From assembly GCA_902580945.1 (NCBI GenBank), contig CACHML010000005.1, positions 1-64,000 on the forward strand: a stretch of DNA of 64,000 bases, read 5' to 3'. Positions 26,355 to 35,518 of this stretch are shown piece after piece. The position numbers and the translations under genes were made by a program. The stretch's first letter is position 1. Each line of letters starts with the position of its first letter. Origin of the DNA: an uncultured Pelagibacteraceae bacterium (lineage in GTDB: Bacteria > Pseudomonadota > Alphaproteobacteria > Pelagibacterales > Pelagibacteraceae). The notes beneath the pieces are model-generated. The model ran no database searches, was not told the origin of the DNA, and saw only the letters and a list, made by a program, of their open reading frames with translations.

Positions 26355-26918
26355 ATGATTCCTATAAAAAATAAAAAAAAGTCATTAGAAGTTACTGTTG
26401 AGGAGATGACTAATTTCGCACTTAATTATGTTGAAAAATTTGCTCCATCAAAACAACAATTGAGAACGTATTTGTTAAAAAAATATCTTACGTCAAGAAC
26501 TCCAAATATAAAAAAAAATGACGTATCAAATTTAATCGATATTGTTCTTGAAGATCTTGAAAAATCAAAATTTATTAATGACAAATTTTATTCAGAATCT
26601 AAAGCAAAAAGTTTAATACAAAGAGGATCTTCAATAAATAAGATAAGAAATTATTTAATCAACAAAGGCGTAGGTGAAAAATATATAAAAAATACTATCG
26701 AACAAATCAAAGATAAAAATGAAGACCAAGATTTTTTTTCAGCTATAAAAATCTGTAAAAAAAAAAGAATTGGACCATCAAGACAAGAGGATAATAGACC
26801 TTTATTTTATAAAAAAGACATAGGAGTACTTGCACGATCAGGTTTTGACTTTGAAGTTTCGAGAAGAGTAATGGATTTAGATAAAGATGAATATTTAAAG
26901 ATTATAAATCTTCTTTAG
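26355..26918 (+). CDS. recX: RecX-family regulator of RecA
   Basis: A 187-residue all-helical protein built of RecX-type three-helix repeats: LNYVEKFAPSKQQLRTYLLKK, LEDLEKSKFINDKFYSESKAKSLIQRGSSINKIRNYLINKGV and a final ARSGFDFEVSRRVMDL. RecX binds RecA filaments and limits their activity. It is not beside recA here. Its last 17 bases overlap, on the other strand, the end of a small gene at 26902-27051. Confidence 0.85.
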   Translation: MIPIKNKKKSLEVTVEEMTNFALNYVEKFAPSKQQLRTYLLKKYLTSRTPNIKKNDVSNLIDIVLEDLEKSKFINDKFYSESKAKSLIQRGSSINKIRNYLINKGVGEKYIKNTIEQIKDKNEDQDFFSAIKICKKKRIGPSRQEDNRPLFYKKDIGVLARSGFDFEVSRRVMDLDKDEYLKIINLL

Positions 26919-27051
26919 TTTTTTTATTTTTTTCCTCTAAATAATATTGAATTTTGTTTTTTATATAATTTTTCACCATTACAAAAACTATTAAGCCAAA
27001 TATTGAAACTGATACAATAATTATCAAAATTATTCTTAATTGCTCGCTCAT
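26902..27051 (-). CDS. 49-residue single-span membrane protein coupled to cysQ
   Basis: Starts with an ATG whose last bases overlap the cysQ stop (ATGA), a sign of translational coupling. The predicted product has a short polar N-terminus, one hydrophobic span (about residues 5-26) and a charged Lys/Glu-rich tail that may be helical. I do not recognise a family. Such a small ORF could arise by chance, but the exact ATGA overlap and clean membrane-protein layout argue for a real gene. Confidence 0.5.
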   Translation of the reverse strand: MSEQLRIILIIIVSVSIFGLIVFVMVKNYIKNKIQYYLEEKNKKTKEDL

Positions 27052-27824
27052 TTTAATTTATCGCTTCTTTTGATAATTAAACTTGGATTTTTAAAATCTT
27101 TTTTTCCATATCTAATTTCATTACCATCAAAATCTCTAATTATTGCACCTGCGTTTTCTAATATAGCATGTCCCGCAGCAATATCCCACTCACATGCTCT
27201 AGGTTCGGCAACATAACCATCAAATTCTCCTGCTGCAATTACGCAGAATTTTAGTGAGCTCTTCATTTTAACGTATTCTGTCACGCCAATTTTTTTATGA
27301 ATTAACTCAATTTCAGGTTTTAATATATTTGAATATGAAACAAATTTTACCGAATTTAATGAAGTAAATTTTTTACAATTTAATTTAGTTTTTTTATTAT
27401 TTGATAATTCAAATGATTTATCTTTTCCATAAGAATAAAATATTCTTTTTTTCGCTGGTGCATTGATTAATCCTGCAACAGCTTTCCCATTTAATATCAA
27501 CCCAGCATTTAAAGTAAATTCCTCTTTGTTGTTAATATAATCATATGTTCCATCAATAGGATCGATAAGCCAAAAGTCCTTTAGATCTGTTTTAGATTTG
27601 TTGTGCGAAGTTTCTTCAGAGACAATTGGAATTTCAGGTGTTAATTCTAATATTTTTTTTGTAAGAAGCTTGTTTACTTCAATATCACCATTACTTACTG
27701 GCGTATTATCAGATTTAATTTCTTTTATTAAACCTTGATTTCTAAGTTTAATAGAGAGATCTCCTGCAATTAAAAAAGTGTCAATTAAATTTTCGATAAT
27801 ATTTTTTAATTTAGTTTCATCCAT
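27048..27824 (-). CDS. cysQ: 3'(2'),5'-bisphosphate nucleotidase (CysQ/inositol monophosphatase family)
   Basis: A 258-residue cytoplasmic phosphatase that breaks down PAP, the by-product of PAPS use. Motifs: PIVSEE (metal ligand), the signature WLIDPIDGTYDYIN, and the C-terminal EWDIAAGHAILENAGA. The ATG at 27824 is a better start than the TTG at 27833. The gene overlaps the upstream DUF3553 gene by eight bases. A general inositol-phosphatase activity is the main alternative. A sulfotransferase that would produce PAP is encoded at 1789-2631. Confidence 0.85.
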   Translation of the reverse strand: MDETKLKNIIENLIDTFLIAGDLSIKLRNQGLIKEIKSDNTPVSNGDIEVNKLLTKKILELTPEIPIVSEETSHNKSKTDLKDFWLIDPIDGTYDYINNKEEFTLNAGLILNGKAVAGLINAPAKKRIFYSYGKDKSFELSNNKKTKLNCKKFTSLNSVKFVSYSNILKPEIELIHKKIGVTEYVKMKSSLKFCVIAAGEFDGYVAEPRACEWDIAAGHAILENAGAIIRDFDGNEIRYGKKDFKNPSLIIKRSDKLK

Positions 27825-27993
27825 TACTTTCAATTCTCTCTAGCTCAATATTATTTGCATTTATCACTTTTTTACCAACATTTTCAAAGTTCACAGTTAC
27901 TTTGTCTTTAATTATCGACTGAACTTGACCAATACCCCAACTTTTGTTGGCAGGATTAATAACTTTGTCACCTGGCTCAAAATCAAAAATCAT
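27817..27993 (-). CDS. DUF3553 small protein
   Basis: A 58-residue protein not long enough for usual ORF cut-offs. It has the pattern of the alphaproteobacterial DUF3553 family: [20 protein letters not shown] followed by [13 protein letters not shown]. The fold looks like a small beta barrel similar to CarD/Tudor-like domains; no function is established. It overlaps the start of cysQ by eight bases, so the order DUF3553-cysQ-small membrane protein is probably one transcript. It is divergent from mnmA with 41 bases between start codons. Confidence 0.8.
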   Translation of the reverse strand: MIFDFEPGDKVINPANKSWGIGQVQSIIKDKVTVNFENVGKKVINANNIELERIESNG

Positions 27994-28034
27994 TTAATTT
28001 AACTTATAATAGAAATAAGTATAAATACCATCAA

Positions 28035-29153
28035 ATGAATTTAGAAACTAACTCTTTAGGATTTAATAAAAAACCATCAGAAACAACAGTTGTTGTTGCA
28101 ATGTCTGGAGGTGTGGACTCCTCGACTGTTGCAGGATTGATGAAAAAAGAAGGTTATAAAGTAATTGGTATAACTTTGAAATTATACGATGACGGTAAAG
28201 AAGTTGCTGCCTCAAAACAATGTTGCTCAGGTCAAGATATAATGGATGCAAAGAGAGTGGCACACAGATTAGATATAGAACACAAGATACTATATTATCA
28301 AAGTAAATTTAAACAAGGCGTTGTTGATAATTTTGTTGAAAGTTATTTAAAGGGTGAAACACCAATACCTTGTGTGCAATGTAATCAAACGGTCAAATTT
28401 AAAGATTTATTTGATTTTTCAAAAGAGTTAAATGCAGATGCTTTAATTACAGGTCACTATGTTAAGAGTTTGACACAAAATAATAAAACAAACATGTATA
28501 GAGCAATAGATGAGAATAGAGATCAAAGCTATTTTTTATTCAATACTACAAGAGAACAATTGAACTATATCAGATTTCCATTGGGAGGGTTATTTAAAGA
28601 CAAAACAAGAGAAATTGCCAAAGAATTAAATTTAAATGTTGCAGACAAACCAGATAGCCAAGACATATGCTTTGTTCCTAATGGAGACTATGCTTCAGTA
28701 ATAAAAAAATTTAAACCAGAGTCCTATAAAAAAGGAAATATTAAAAATTTAGATGGAAAAGTTGTTGGTGTGCATGATGGAATAGTCAATTTCACAATTG
28801 GTCAAAGAAAAGGAATTAAAGTTTCCAACGAAGAACCATTTTATGTAATTAAAATTGATGCGGAAAAAAATGAAATATTTATAGGACCTAAAGAAAAATT
28901 AGCAAAGACAGTAATTAATTTAAAAAATTTAAATCTTTTGGCAGACAATCAAGAATTTAATCAAAAAATTTTAGTAAAAGTAAGATCTACTGGTAAACTT
29001 TTAGAGGCAAATGTAGATTTTCAGAACAACAATGATGCAAAAGTTAATCTTTTAAGTCCTGAATATGGAATTTCACCAGGCCAAGCTTGTGTATTCTACA
29101 AGAAAGACCAATTTGGTCATAAAGTATTAGGTGGTGGTTGGATTAAAGATTAA
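28035..29153 (+). CDS. mnmA: tRNA-specific 2-thiouridylase
   Basis: Puts sulfur on U34 of tRNA-Glu, -Gln and -Lys. At 372 residues the length is normal. The ATP PP-loop AMSGGVDSS is near residue 23, the first catalytic Cys is in [10 protein letters not shown], and the second is in [11 protein letters not shown]. The C-terminal beta-barrel ends with [11 protein letters not shown]. In alphaproteobacteria the DUF3553 gene often lies close to tRNA-modification or repair genes, as here. Confidence 0.95.
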   Translation: MNLETNSLGFNKKPSETTVVVAMSGGVDSSTVAGLMKKEGYKVIGITLKLYDDGKEVAASKQCCSGQDIMDAKRVAHRLDIEHKILYYQSKFKQGVVDNFVESYLKGETPIPCVQCNQTVKFKDLFDFSKELNADALITGHYVKSLTQNNKTNMYRAIDENRDQSYFLFNTTREQLNYIRFPLGGLFKDKTREIAKELNLNVADKPDSQDICFVPNGDYASVIKKFKPESYKKGNIKNLDGKVVGVHDGIVNFTIGQRKGIKVSNEEPFYVIKIDAEKNEIFIGPKEKLAKTVINLKNLNLLADNQEFNQKILVKVRSTGKLLEANVDFQNNNDAKVNLLSPEYGISPGQACVFYKKDQFGHKVLGGGWIKD

Positions 29154-29158
29154 AAATT

Positions 29159-29242
29159 TTATTTCTTTTTATTTTTTTTTCTAGCTCTTCTCTTTTTAGA
29201 GCCCATTTTTCTTCGGCCTCTGTGTTTTTTTGGGTATCCCAT
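29159..29242 (-). CDS. candidate 27-residue, extremely basic protein
   Basis: An ATG preceded by a near-perfect ribosome-binding site (AAGGAG, five bases away) opens a 27-codon frame made mostly of Lys and Arg (GYPKKHRGRRKMGSKKRRAR). The composition resembles very small ribosome-associated proteins such as COX24/mS38-like or Thx-like ones, but I cannot assign it. It fills most of the gap between mnmA and the next gene, on the opposite strand. Confidence 0.5.
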   Translation of the reverse strand: MGYPKKHRGRRKMGSKKRRARKKNKKK

Positions 29243-29317
29243 AATCTCCTTAGTTTTACTATTTTATTGACTTATTTGGTGGATATAGCATTGTCCAATG
29301 AACATAGCAATTTTTTT

Positions 29318-30493
29318 ATGAGCAAATCGTTTAAGACTTTTTTAAAACATACTGCCAAAGATTTTCATAATCATTCAGTTAATCCGCCAGTAGTACGCGC
29401 ATCTACCATAATATTCAAATCAATGAATGACATAAGACGAACTCAGTCTAAATATAAGAAAGATCCAAGAGGTGGCCATTTTGATTATGGGAGACAAGGA
29501 ACATCAACAACGCATATTTTACAAAAAATTTTAACCAAGCTTGAGGACTCTTATCATGTTTTTTTAACACCAACGGGTTTTGGATCTGTTTTTTTAGCAA
29601 TTTTTAGTGTTGTAAGACCCGGAGATGAAATAGTAGTTGCTGACCCTGTTTACAATCCAACAAGAGTTTTAACTCAAGACTTTTTAAAAGAATTTAATAT
29701 TAAAACAACTTTTTACAATCCTCATGATTTAAAATCTCTCAATAAAATAATTAACAAAAAAACAAAATTAATTTTCGTAGAAAACCCTGGTAGTAATTCA
29801 TTTGAATTTCAAGATCTATCAAAAATAATATCTATTGCTAAAAAAAGGAAAGTATTTACTGCAATTGATAATACTTGGGCAACACCATATTTTTTTAAAC
29901 CGATGAAATTAGGATTTGATATGTCGATAGTTTCAGCAACCAAATATTACTCAGGACACTCGGATGTAATGGGCGGAAGCTTAGCAGTGAATAGAAAAGT
30001 TTTTAAACATGTTGAGAAAGCACAAAAAATTATTGGTTTAAGATTAGGCCCTGATGATGCTTACTTGATAACTCGAGGATTAAGAACACTAGATGTTAGA
30101 TTAGATAAACATCAAGAAAATGCTAGAAAGGTTGCAGAATTTTTATCAAAAAATAAAAAAGTTAAACTTCTATATCCTTATAAAAAAGGATCTCTAAATT
30201 ATAAGTTATGGAAAAAATATTATTCAGGAGCATCTGGTTTAATGGGTCTAAAAATAAAAACTAAGGATAGAAAATCTGTAATCAAATTTGTTAACTCTCT
30301 CAAATTATTTGGTTATGGATATAGTTGGGGAGGTTTTGAAAGTTTAGCACTTCATCAAAGTAAAGCTGAGAGAGGAAATAGAATTCATTCAGACATAAAA
30401 GAAGACGAAAAAATAGTAAGATTACATATAGGTCTAGAGGATCCAAAAGATTTAATTGAAGATTTGCGAAAATCGCTTAAATTCATTAAATGA
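29318..30493 (+). CDS. metC: trans-sulfuration-type PLP enzyme, probable cystathionine beta-lyase
   Basis: A 391-residue fold-type I PLP enzyme of the Cys/Met metabolism family. Motifs: FDYGRQGTSTTHILQ, the FLTPTGFGSV phosphate loop, the AIDNTWATPYFFKP block and SATKYYSGHSDVMGG with the Schiff-base Lys near residue 209; the end (GFESLALHQ, RLHIGLEDPKDL) matches MetC more than MetB. I take the ATG at 29318; an in-frame ATG at 29222 would add 32 residues overlapping the basic mini-gene. The stop overlaps the MFS start (ATGA). Confidence 0.82.
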   Translation: MSKSFKTFLKHTAKDFHNHSVNPPVVRASTIIFKSMNDIRRTQSKYKKDPRGGHFDYGRQGTSTTHILQKILTKLEDSYHVFLTPTGFGSVFLAIFSVVRPGDEIVVADPVYNPTRVLTQDFLKEFNIKTTFYNPHDLKSLNKIINKKTKLIFVENPGSNSFEFQDLSKIISIAKKRKVFTAIDNTWATPYFFKPMKLGFDMSIVSATKYYSGHSDVMGGSLAVNRKVFKHVEKAQKIIGLRLGPDDAYLITRGLRTLDVRLDKHQENARKVAEFLSKNKKVKLLYPYKKGSLNYKLWKKYYSGASGLMGLKIKTKDRKSVIKFVNSLKLFGYGYSWGGFESLALHQSKAERGNRIHSDIKEDEKIVRLHIGLEDPKDLIEDLRKSLKFIK

Positions 30494-31710
30494 GTTCTGA
30501 AAAATTTTTTACTACAAAAAAAGCATTAATCACACTAATAGCAGCTTCGTTAGTTGTTATTGTATCTCTTGGTATAAGACAGACATTTGGATTATTTTTT
30601 TTTGATTTTAATGCTGATCTAAATATTTCAATTTCTCATTTTGGTTTTGTTATTGGATTACAATTATTGATGTGGGGAGTTTTTAGTCCAATATTTGGTT
30701 TCATAACTGATAGGTACGGAGGGGCAACCGCAATATTCATAGGATTTTTATTTTACTTAGCAGGACTTTTCCTATTTTATTCAGGGCTAAATACAGGTTA
30801 TCTTTTTACTTTGACAATAGGACTTCTAATTGGAATTGGATTAGGTGGAACTGCTATAAGCATTCCAGTTTCAGTAGTTGCAAAGCATTTTCCATCATCT
30901 AATAGAACAATTGCTACTGGCATTGTAACTTGTGCAGGATCATTTGGTTTTTTTGTGTCACCTTTACTTGTAAGATATTCATTAATTGAAATTGGATGGG
31001 AAATAACGATTTTATATTTTTGTTTTCTTTTAGGAATAGGTCTAATAACAGCTTTATTTATTAGTACACCTAAAACTCCAGTTGGAAATAACGACAATAA
31101 TAACCAAACAGCTAAGGAAGCCTTAATAGAAGCATTTAATAATAAAAGCTTTATATTTTTAACCTTAGGATTTTTTGTTTGCGGTTGGCATATAGCTTTA
31201 GTTGCTACACATATACCAACATACATGATGGATAGAGGCATGCCTGACTGGACAGCAGCTATGATTTTAGCATTAGTAGGTGTGTTCAATATGATAGGAA
31301 CTATGGGAAGTGGTTATCTTGCAACTAAGTTTAGTAAAAAGAAAGTACTAAGTGCAATATATTTGTTAAGAGGTGTTTCGCTAATATATTTTTTATATTT
31401 GCCACCAAGTATATTTAACTCAGTTGTATTTGGAGTTACTTTTGGACTTCTATGGCTTTCAACTGTGCCACCAACAAATGGTTTAGTAGGTCATATATTT
31501 GGAACAAAACATATTGGTCTTCTTTATGGAATAGTTTTTGTAAGTCACCAGATTGGGTCTTTTCTTGGGGCATATTTAGGAGGAGTTTTTTATGAAATGC
31601 ATGGAAATTTTGACTACGCATGGTACGTTTCTATCGCATTATCAATCTTTGCAGGTTTGATACACTTACCAATTAAAGAGAAATCAATTGAAAGAGTTCA
31701 AACAGCATAA
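30490..31710 (+). CDS. MFS transporter (OFA/monocarboxylate-like)
   Basis: A 406-residue, 12-helix major facilitator. The N-terminal segment (SLGIRQTFGLFFFDFNADL) and the loop 2-3 motif FITDRYGGATAIFIG are similar to bacterial OFA/MCT-type carriers of organic acids. The ligand is unknown. The gene overlaps the upstream PLP-enzyme gene by four bases and the downstream pabB by 23 bases, so it is part of a longer operon. Confidence 0.85.
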   Translation: MSSEKFFTTKKALITLIAASLVVIVSLGIRQTFGLFFFDFNADLNISISHFGFVIGLQLLMWGVFSPIFGFITDRYGGATAIFIGFLFYLAGLFLFYSGLNTGYLFTLTIGLLIGIGLGGTAISIPVSVVAKHFPSSNRTIATGIVTCAGSFGFFVSPLLVRYSLIEIGWEITILYFCFLLGIGLITALFISTPKTPVGNNDNNNQTAKEALIEAFNNKSFIFLTLGFFVCGWHIALVATHIPTYMMDRGMPDWTAAMILALVGVFNMIGTMGSGYLATKFSKKKVLSAIYLLRGVSLIYFLYLPPSIFNSVVFGVTFGLLWLSTVPPTNGLVGHIFGTKHIGLLYGIVFVSHQIGSFLGAYLGGVFYEMHGNFDYAWYVSIALSIFAGLIHLPIKEKSIERVQTA

Positions 31711-32902
31711 ACTAAAATTTAATCCATTTTTAGAAAATCTTTATCAGTCTAATAAGCCGTTGATAATATACAAAGTTGATGGTGGCTACGATTTATTTAC
31801 TGATTTTTCAAAAAAAATAATAATTAACAACAGGAATATAGAAAATTTCTTAAATTCATTTTCAACAAAAAAATATAGGAAAGAAACAGATATTTTTATT
31901 GGCTTTTTTGGTTATGAAATACTTTGTAATTTACTTAAAATAAAAATTAAAAATCAAAAAAATATAAAATTTTATAAAGGTGTGTTTTATAAACCAGAAA
32001 CGATTATAAAAATTAGAGATAAAATTAAAATATATTCAACAAAAAAAAATCATAATTTCAATTATCAGTTCCAGAAAACCAATATTTCGAGCCCCTTTAA
32101 GTTAAATATTAGCTACAAAAAGTATAAAAAAATATTTGATATATTTTCAAAGAAAATACGTGAAGGACAAACTTATCAAATCAAAATATGCACTAAATAT
32201 AAAAATAAATCTGAGATAAATCCTGTTAATTTCTTTTGGAAACTTATGAAAATTAATTCATCCCCAGAGTCATTTATGATTAGAGATAAAGATTATTCAA
32301 TAGTTAGTTGTTCTCCGGAAACATTGATTGATAGAAAAGGTGACACAATCATTACTAAACCAATAGCTGGAACGCTAAAAAAGAATAAATTTTACAATAA
32401 ATTAAAGGCTTTAAAATATTTTAGAAACAATAATAAAGAAACGAAAGAACATAATATGATTGTTGATCTTGAAAGAAATGATTTATCAAGAATTTGCAAA
32501 CCTGGAACCGTTGAGATTAAAAAGGAGAAGTATGTTGAAGAATATAAGCATCTTTATCATTATGTAACAAGTATTGCGGGCAGGATAAAAAAAAATATTT
32601 CTGTAAAAGAAATAATAACTTCTATGATGCCTGGTGGATCTGTCATTGGGTGTCCAAAAATTAAGACATTACAATTATTAAACTCTCAGGAAAAAGAAGA
32701 CAGAAATATTTTTACTGGAAGTTTTGGTTTTATCAAATTTAACGAAGATATGAGGTTTAATATAATAATAAGATCTATTTTAAACTTCAAAAAACAATCA
32801 GAGATTTCTGCGGCATCAGGTGTAGTTTTAGACAGTGCGGCAAAAAAAGAATTTAATGAGAATTTTATAAAAGCAAAATCATTATTAGAATTATTTAAAT
32901 GA
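31688..32902 (+). CDS. pabB: aminodeoxychorismate synthase component I
   Basis: Converts chorismate plus ammonia to 4-amino-4-deoxychorismate for folate. The 404-residue protein has the chorismate-binding core: SPESFMIRD, TKPIAGTLKK, DLERNDLSRICKPG and the PGGSVIGCPKIKT block; PIAGT with Lys, rather than the Ala of anthranilate synthase, supports the PabB choice, as do pabA and pabC downstream. The likely start is a TTG inside the MFS gene; there is no ATG near. It overlaps pabA by four bases. Confidence 0.87.
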   Translation: MKEFKQHKLKFNPFLENLYQSNKPLIIYKVDGGYDLFTDFSKKIIINNRNIENFLNSFSTKKYRKETDIFIGFFGYEILCNLLKIKIKNQKNIKFYKGVFYKPETIIKIRDKIKIYSTKKNHNFNYQFQKTNISSPFKLNISYKKYKKIFDIFSKKIREGQTYQIKICTKYKNKSEINPVNFFWKLMKINSSPESFMIRDKDYSIVSCSPETLIDRKGDTIITKPIAGTLKKNKFYNKLKALKYFRNNNKETKEHNMIVDLERNDLSRICKPGTVEIKKEKYVEEYKHLYHYVTSIAGRIKKNISVKEIITSMMPGGSVIGCPKIKTLQLLNSQEKEDRNIFTGSFGFIKFNEDMRFNIIIRSILNFKKQSEISAASGVVLDSAAKKEFNENFIKAKSLLELFK

Positions 32903-33456
32903 TATATATAATTGATCATCAAGACTCTTTTACTTGGAACGTTGTTCATCAATTTTCCCAATTTGATGAGGTTATCTGCACAAATTATTTTGAATTAAAC
33001 AATAACTTACTTGAAAAATCTGAAACAATAGTACTATCACCAGGACCAGGATCTCCTAAAGATTACCCAAATACATCAAAGCTCTATAAAAAATTCAAGG
33101 GAAGAAAAAAAATAATAGGAATATGTCTAGGATATCAACAAATTTTATTTTCTGAAAAAGCAAAAATTATTCAACAAAAAAATATTTTCCACGGATACCA
33201 GTCTGAAGTAAAAGTAACAAGTAACAAGTCAATCTTTCAAAAAAATTCAAAATTCAAAGTTGGCAGATACCACTCACTAAAACTAAAAGAGCCATTTTCA
33301 GCTAAAAATTTTGAAATAACAATCAGATGTTCAAACACTGGTATTGCAATGGGTTTTGAAAACATTAAAGATGATGTATATGGATTTCAATTTCACCCAG
33401 AATCTTTTTTAACAAAAAATGGTAAACTACTTATTAAAAAAATCTTATCAGCGTAA
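32899..33456 (+). CDS. pabA: aminodeoxychorismate synthase glutaminase component
   Basis: A 185-residue class I glutamine amidotransferase supplying ammonia to PabB. The oxyanion strand LSPGPGSPKDYP, the nucleophile elbow GICLGYQQI with the catalytic Cys, and the His-Glu pair in FQFHPESF are all present. TrpG is the alternative, but the surrounding pabB and pabC favour folate synthesis. It overlaps the start of pabC by 38 bases. Confidence 0.87.
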   Translation: MIYIIDHQDSFTWNVVHQFSQFDEVICTNYFELNNNLLEKSETIVLSPGPGSPKDYPNTSKLYKKFKGRKKIIGICLGYQQILFSEKAKIIQQKNIFHGYQSEVKVTSNKSIFQKNSKFKVGRYHSLKLKEPFSAKNFEITIRCSNTGIAMGFENIKDDVYGFQFHPESFLTKNGKLLIKKILSA

Positions 33457-34189
33457 CACACTTAAAGAGATTAAATTTAATGATCTTTGGAATAAAAATG
33501 GTGTCTTTACTACAATGTGGATATACAGCAGGCCACCTAAAATTCTTTTTTTTAAATCACATATTCAAAATTTAATCAAATCTTTAAAAGCTTATAAAAT
33601 AAGCGAGAGTAATATTAAAAACATTATTTTAAATTTAATTAAAAAGAATGTTAATAGAAAAATTTCTTACAATCATTTACTCAGAGTTGCTTTAAATAAA
33701 AAAATTATATCTATTTCTATTAGGGAAAGAGTAATACCAAAAAGTAAATTTAGTTTAAAATTAGTAAATTATGAGAGAGTGAAACCTGAGTATAAAAATC
33801 TGAAATATAAAAAAATATTAGAATTTTTGTCAAAAATGAATACATCAAAACAGGATATCGCTTTATGTGTAAATAATAAAATTCTTGAAACTGGAACTTC
33901 AAATCTTTTGTTTGTTTATAAAAAAAAGATTTATTCGCCAAAGTCAAATTATTATAAGGGAACAAATATTAAGTTTTATGAAAAAAAATTTCGTATTATT
34001 AAAAAGGATATTTACCTTAGGGATATCAAGCAGTTCGAAGAAATTATATTAGTTGGATCAGGAAAAGGGGTCGTATCTGTTAATTTAATTGAAGGTTATA
34101 ATTGGAAAAGAAAAAGTAAAGAAACGTTTAATAAAATTTTTAAAACCTTCAAAAGTGAGTTCAGCAAAAATATATATAAATATAACTAA
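33419..34189 (+). CDS. pabC: aminodeoxychorismate lyase (class IV PLP)
   Basis: Would release pyruvate from aminodeoxychorismate to give 4-aminobenzoate. The 256-residue protein is a diverged fold-type IV enzyme: NGVFTTMWIYSRPPKILFFKSHIQNL near the start, and the ILETGTSNLLFVYKKKIYSP block typical of PabC/BCAT; the expected Lys lies in the middle region (ERVKPEYKNLKYKK). Identification leans on position after pabBA. The ATG lies within pabA; translation could start later, but there is no better Met before the fold begins. Confidence 0.75.
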   Translation: MVNYLLKKSYQRNTLKEIKFNDLWNKNGVFTTMWIYSRPPKILFFKSHIQNLIKSLKAYKISESNIKNIILNLIKKNVNRKISYNHLLRVALNKKIISISIRERVIPKSKFSLKLVNYERVKPEYKNLKYKKILEFLSKMNTSKQDIALCVNNKILETGTSNLLFVYKKKIYSPKSNYYKGTNIKFYEKKFRIIKKDIYLRDIKQFEEIILVGSGKGVVSVNLIEGYNWKRKSKETFNKIFKTFKSEFSKNIYKYN

Positions 34190-34587
34190 TGAGAGATCCA
34201 AATAATCCATGTCTTTTTTGCAATGTTCCAACAAGTGAGTTCGTATTTGAAAATAATTTAGCCTTTTCAACTTTTGATTCTTATCCAGTTTCAAAACATC
34301 ATGCGCTAATTATTCCAAAGAGACATGTTGAAAACTATTTTGATTTGTCTGAAGAAGAAGTTTTATCCTGCAATAAACTAATAAAAAAAATGAGAAATAA
34401 AATCCAAGAGCTTGATCCGACTGTAGATAGTTTTAATATTGGCACAAATTCAGGCAAAGAAGCAGGGCAATCAATAATGCATTGCCATATACATTTAATT
34501 CCTAGAAGAAAAAACGATGTGGATAACCCGCAAGGTGGCGTGAGGGGAGTTATACCTTCAAAACAGCATTATCAGCGTAAAAAATAA
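34189..34587 (+). CDS. HIT-family nucleotide hydrolase/transferase
   Basis: A 132-residue HIT protein. A CxxC pair near the start (CLFCNVP) can bind zinc, DSYPVSKHHALIIPKRH follows, and the catalytic triad motif is SIMHCHIHLIPRRK (His-x-His-x-His). Proteins of this kind split AMP or other groups from nucleotide conjugates. Its ATG shares a base with the pabC stop (TAATG). It closes the operon that begins at the PLP enzyme. Confidence 0.92.
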   Translation: MRDPNNPCLFCNVPTSEFVFENNLAFSTFDSYPVSKHHALIIPKRHVENYFDLSEEEVLSCNKLIKKMRNKIQELDPTVDSFNIGTNSGKEAGQSIMHCHIHLIPRRKNDVDNPQGGVRGVIPSKQHYQRKK

Positions 34588-34683
34588 ATTTTTAACAATA
34601 TACCAGTGCTAAAATGTCACTTTATCGTAGTTGATCTATTTTAATAAGTATACTAAGAATTCAATGGCGGAAGGAACATCAAA

Positions 34684-35484
34684 ATGATTTCAACAAATCC
34701 ATTTTTTATTTTATCCCAGAGTGTCCCGGCTATTTTAATGCAGTCGTTCGTTATACTTATGGGTATTTTAATTTTAGTGGGGACTGTTATGGATATTATC
34801 CATAAAAAAAATGTAAAATACTTTTTCCAAAATGCAAAAAAAGCAAAATTGTCAGCTAAAAAAGAATTAACAACTTCTGAAAGAATAACAGTAATATCAA
34901 AAACTATTGCAAGCGATATAGCAACTACTTCTGAGCTAGGAGCAGGTAAAAGAAGATTGGCACATGTAATGGGAATGTATGGAACAATTCTGTTTTGGGT
35001 TGGATCAGTTGTGATGATATTTTTTTATACTTCTCCAAATTCAGTAACACCATCTTTTTGGCCAATTATTTGGCATGTTGGTGCGGCTTTAACAGTTCTT
35101 GGTGGAGGTTGGTTTTGGTTTTTTTTAAGAGTTGATGTCTACTCCGAAGCTCAACCATGGTATAGAATAATCCAAGCAGACTTATTTGTACTTGCATTGA
35201 TTGCATCCTCATTGTTCGGATTAATTTGGTCATATCTTCAATCTTTAAATTTAGTAGGCAGATGGGATGATTTTGTATTTTTGGGATTATTTATAATTGC
35301 AAATTTAGTTTTATTTGGCGGTGTATATTGGTCTAAATTTGCACATATGTTTTATAAACCTGGTGCCGCTTTACAGAAAAATTTAGCAGAAGCTGACGGA
35401 TCTAGAGATAATCTTCCACCAGAAGCTGATGCTCCTGAGCAATTTGGCCTAGGCATAAAAAGAGAAGAGCCAAAACATTATTAA
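34684..35484 (+). CDS. aprM: AprM, membrane partner of APS reductase
   Basis: A 266-residue inner-membrane protein with about six hydrophobic segments and a polar loop (residues 40-85) on the cytoplasmic side. It precedes aprB and aprA in the order found for AprM in sulfur oxidisers and SAR11, where it is thought to anchor AprBA and pass electrons to quinone in place of QmoABC. Several His and Trp in the helices (IIWHVGAAL) could hold heme, but I see no firm heme motif. The ribosome-binding site is GGAAGGA. Confidence 0.82.
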   Translation: MISTNPFFILSQSVPAILMQSFVILMGILILVGTVMDIIHKKNVKYFFQNAKKAKLSAKKELTTSERITVISKTIASDIATTSELGAGKRRLAHVMGMYGTILFWVGSVVMIFFYTSPNSVTPSFWPIIWHVGAALTVLGGGWFWFFLRVDVYSEAQPWYRIIQADLFVLALIASSLFGLIWSYLQSLNLVGRWDDFVFLGLFIIANLVLFGGVYWSKFAHMFYKPGAALQKNLAEADGSRDNLPPEADAPEQFGLGIKREEPKHY

Positions 35485-35518
35485 TATGATACAGAACTTA
35501 AAGGAGAAAATATAAATT

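Noticed and set aside
29222-29317. 32-residue N-terminal extension of the metC-like protein
   Set aside because: The segment is hydrophobic and unlike the family's start, and it overlaps the basic mini-gene and its ribosome-binding site; the ATG at 29318 fits the family length.
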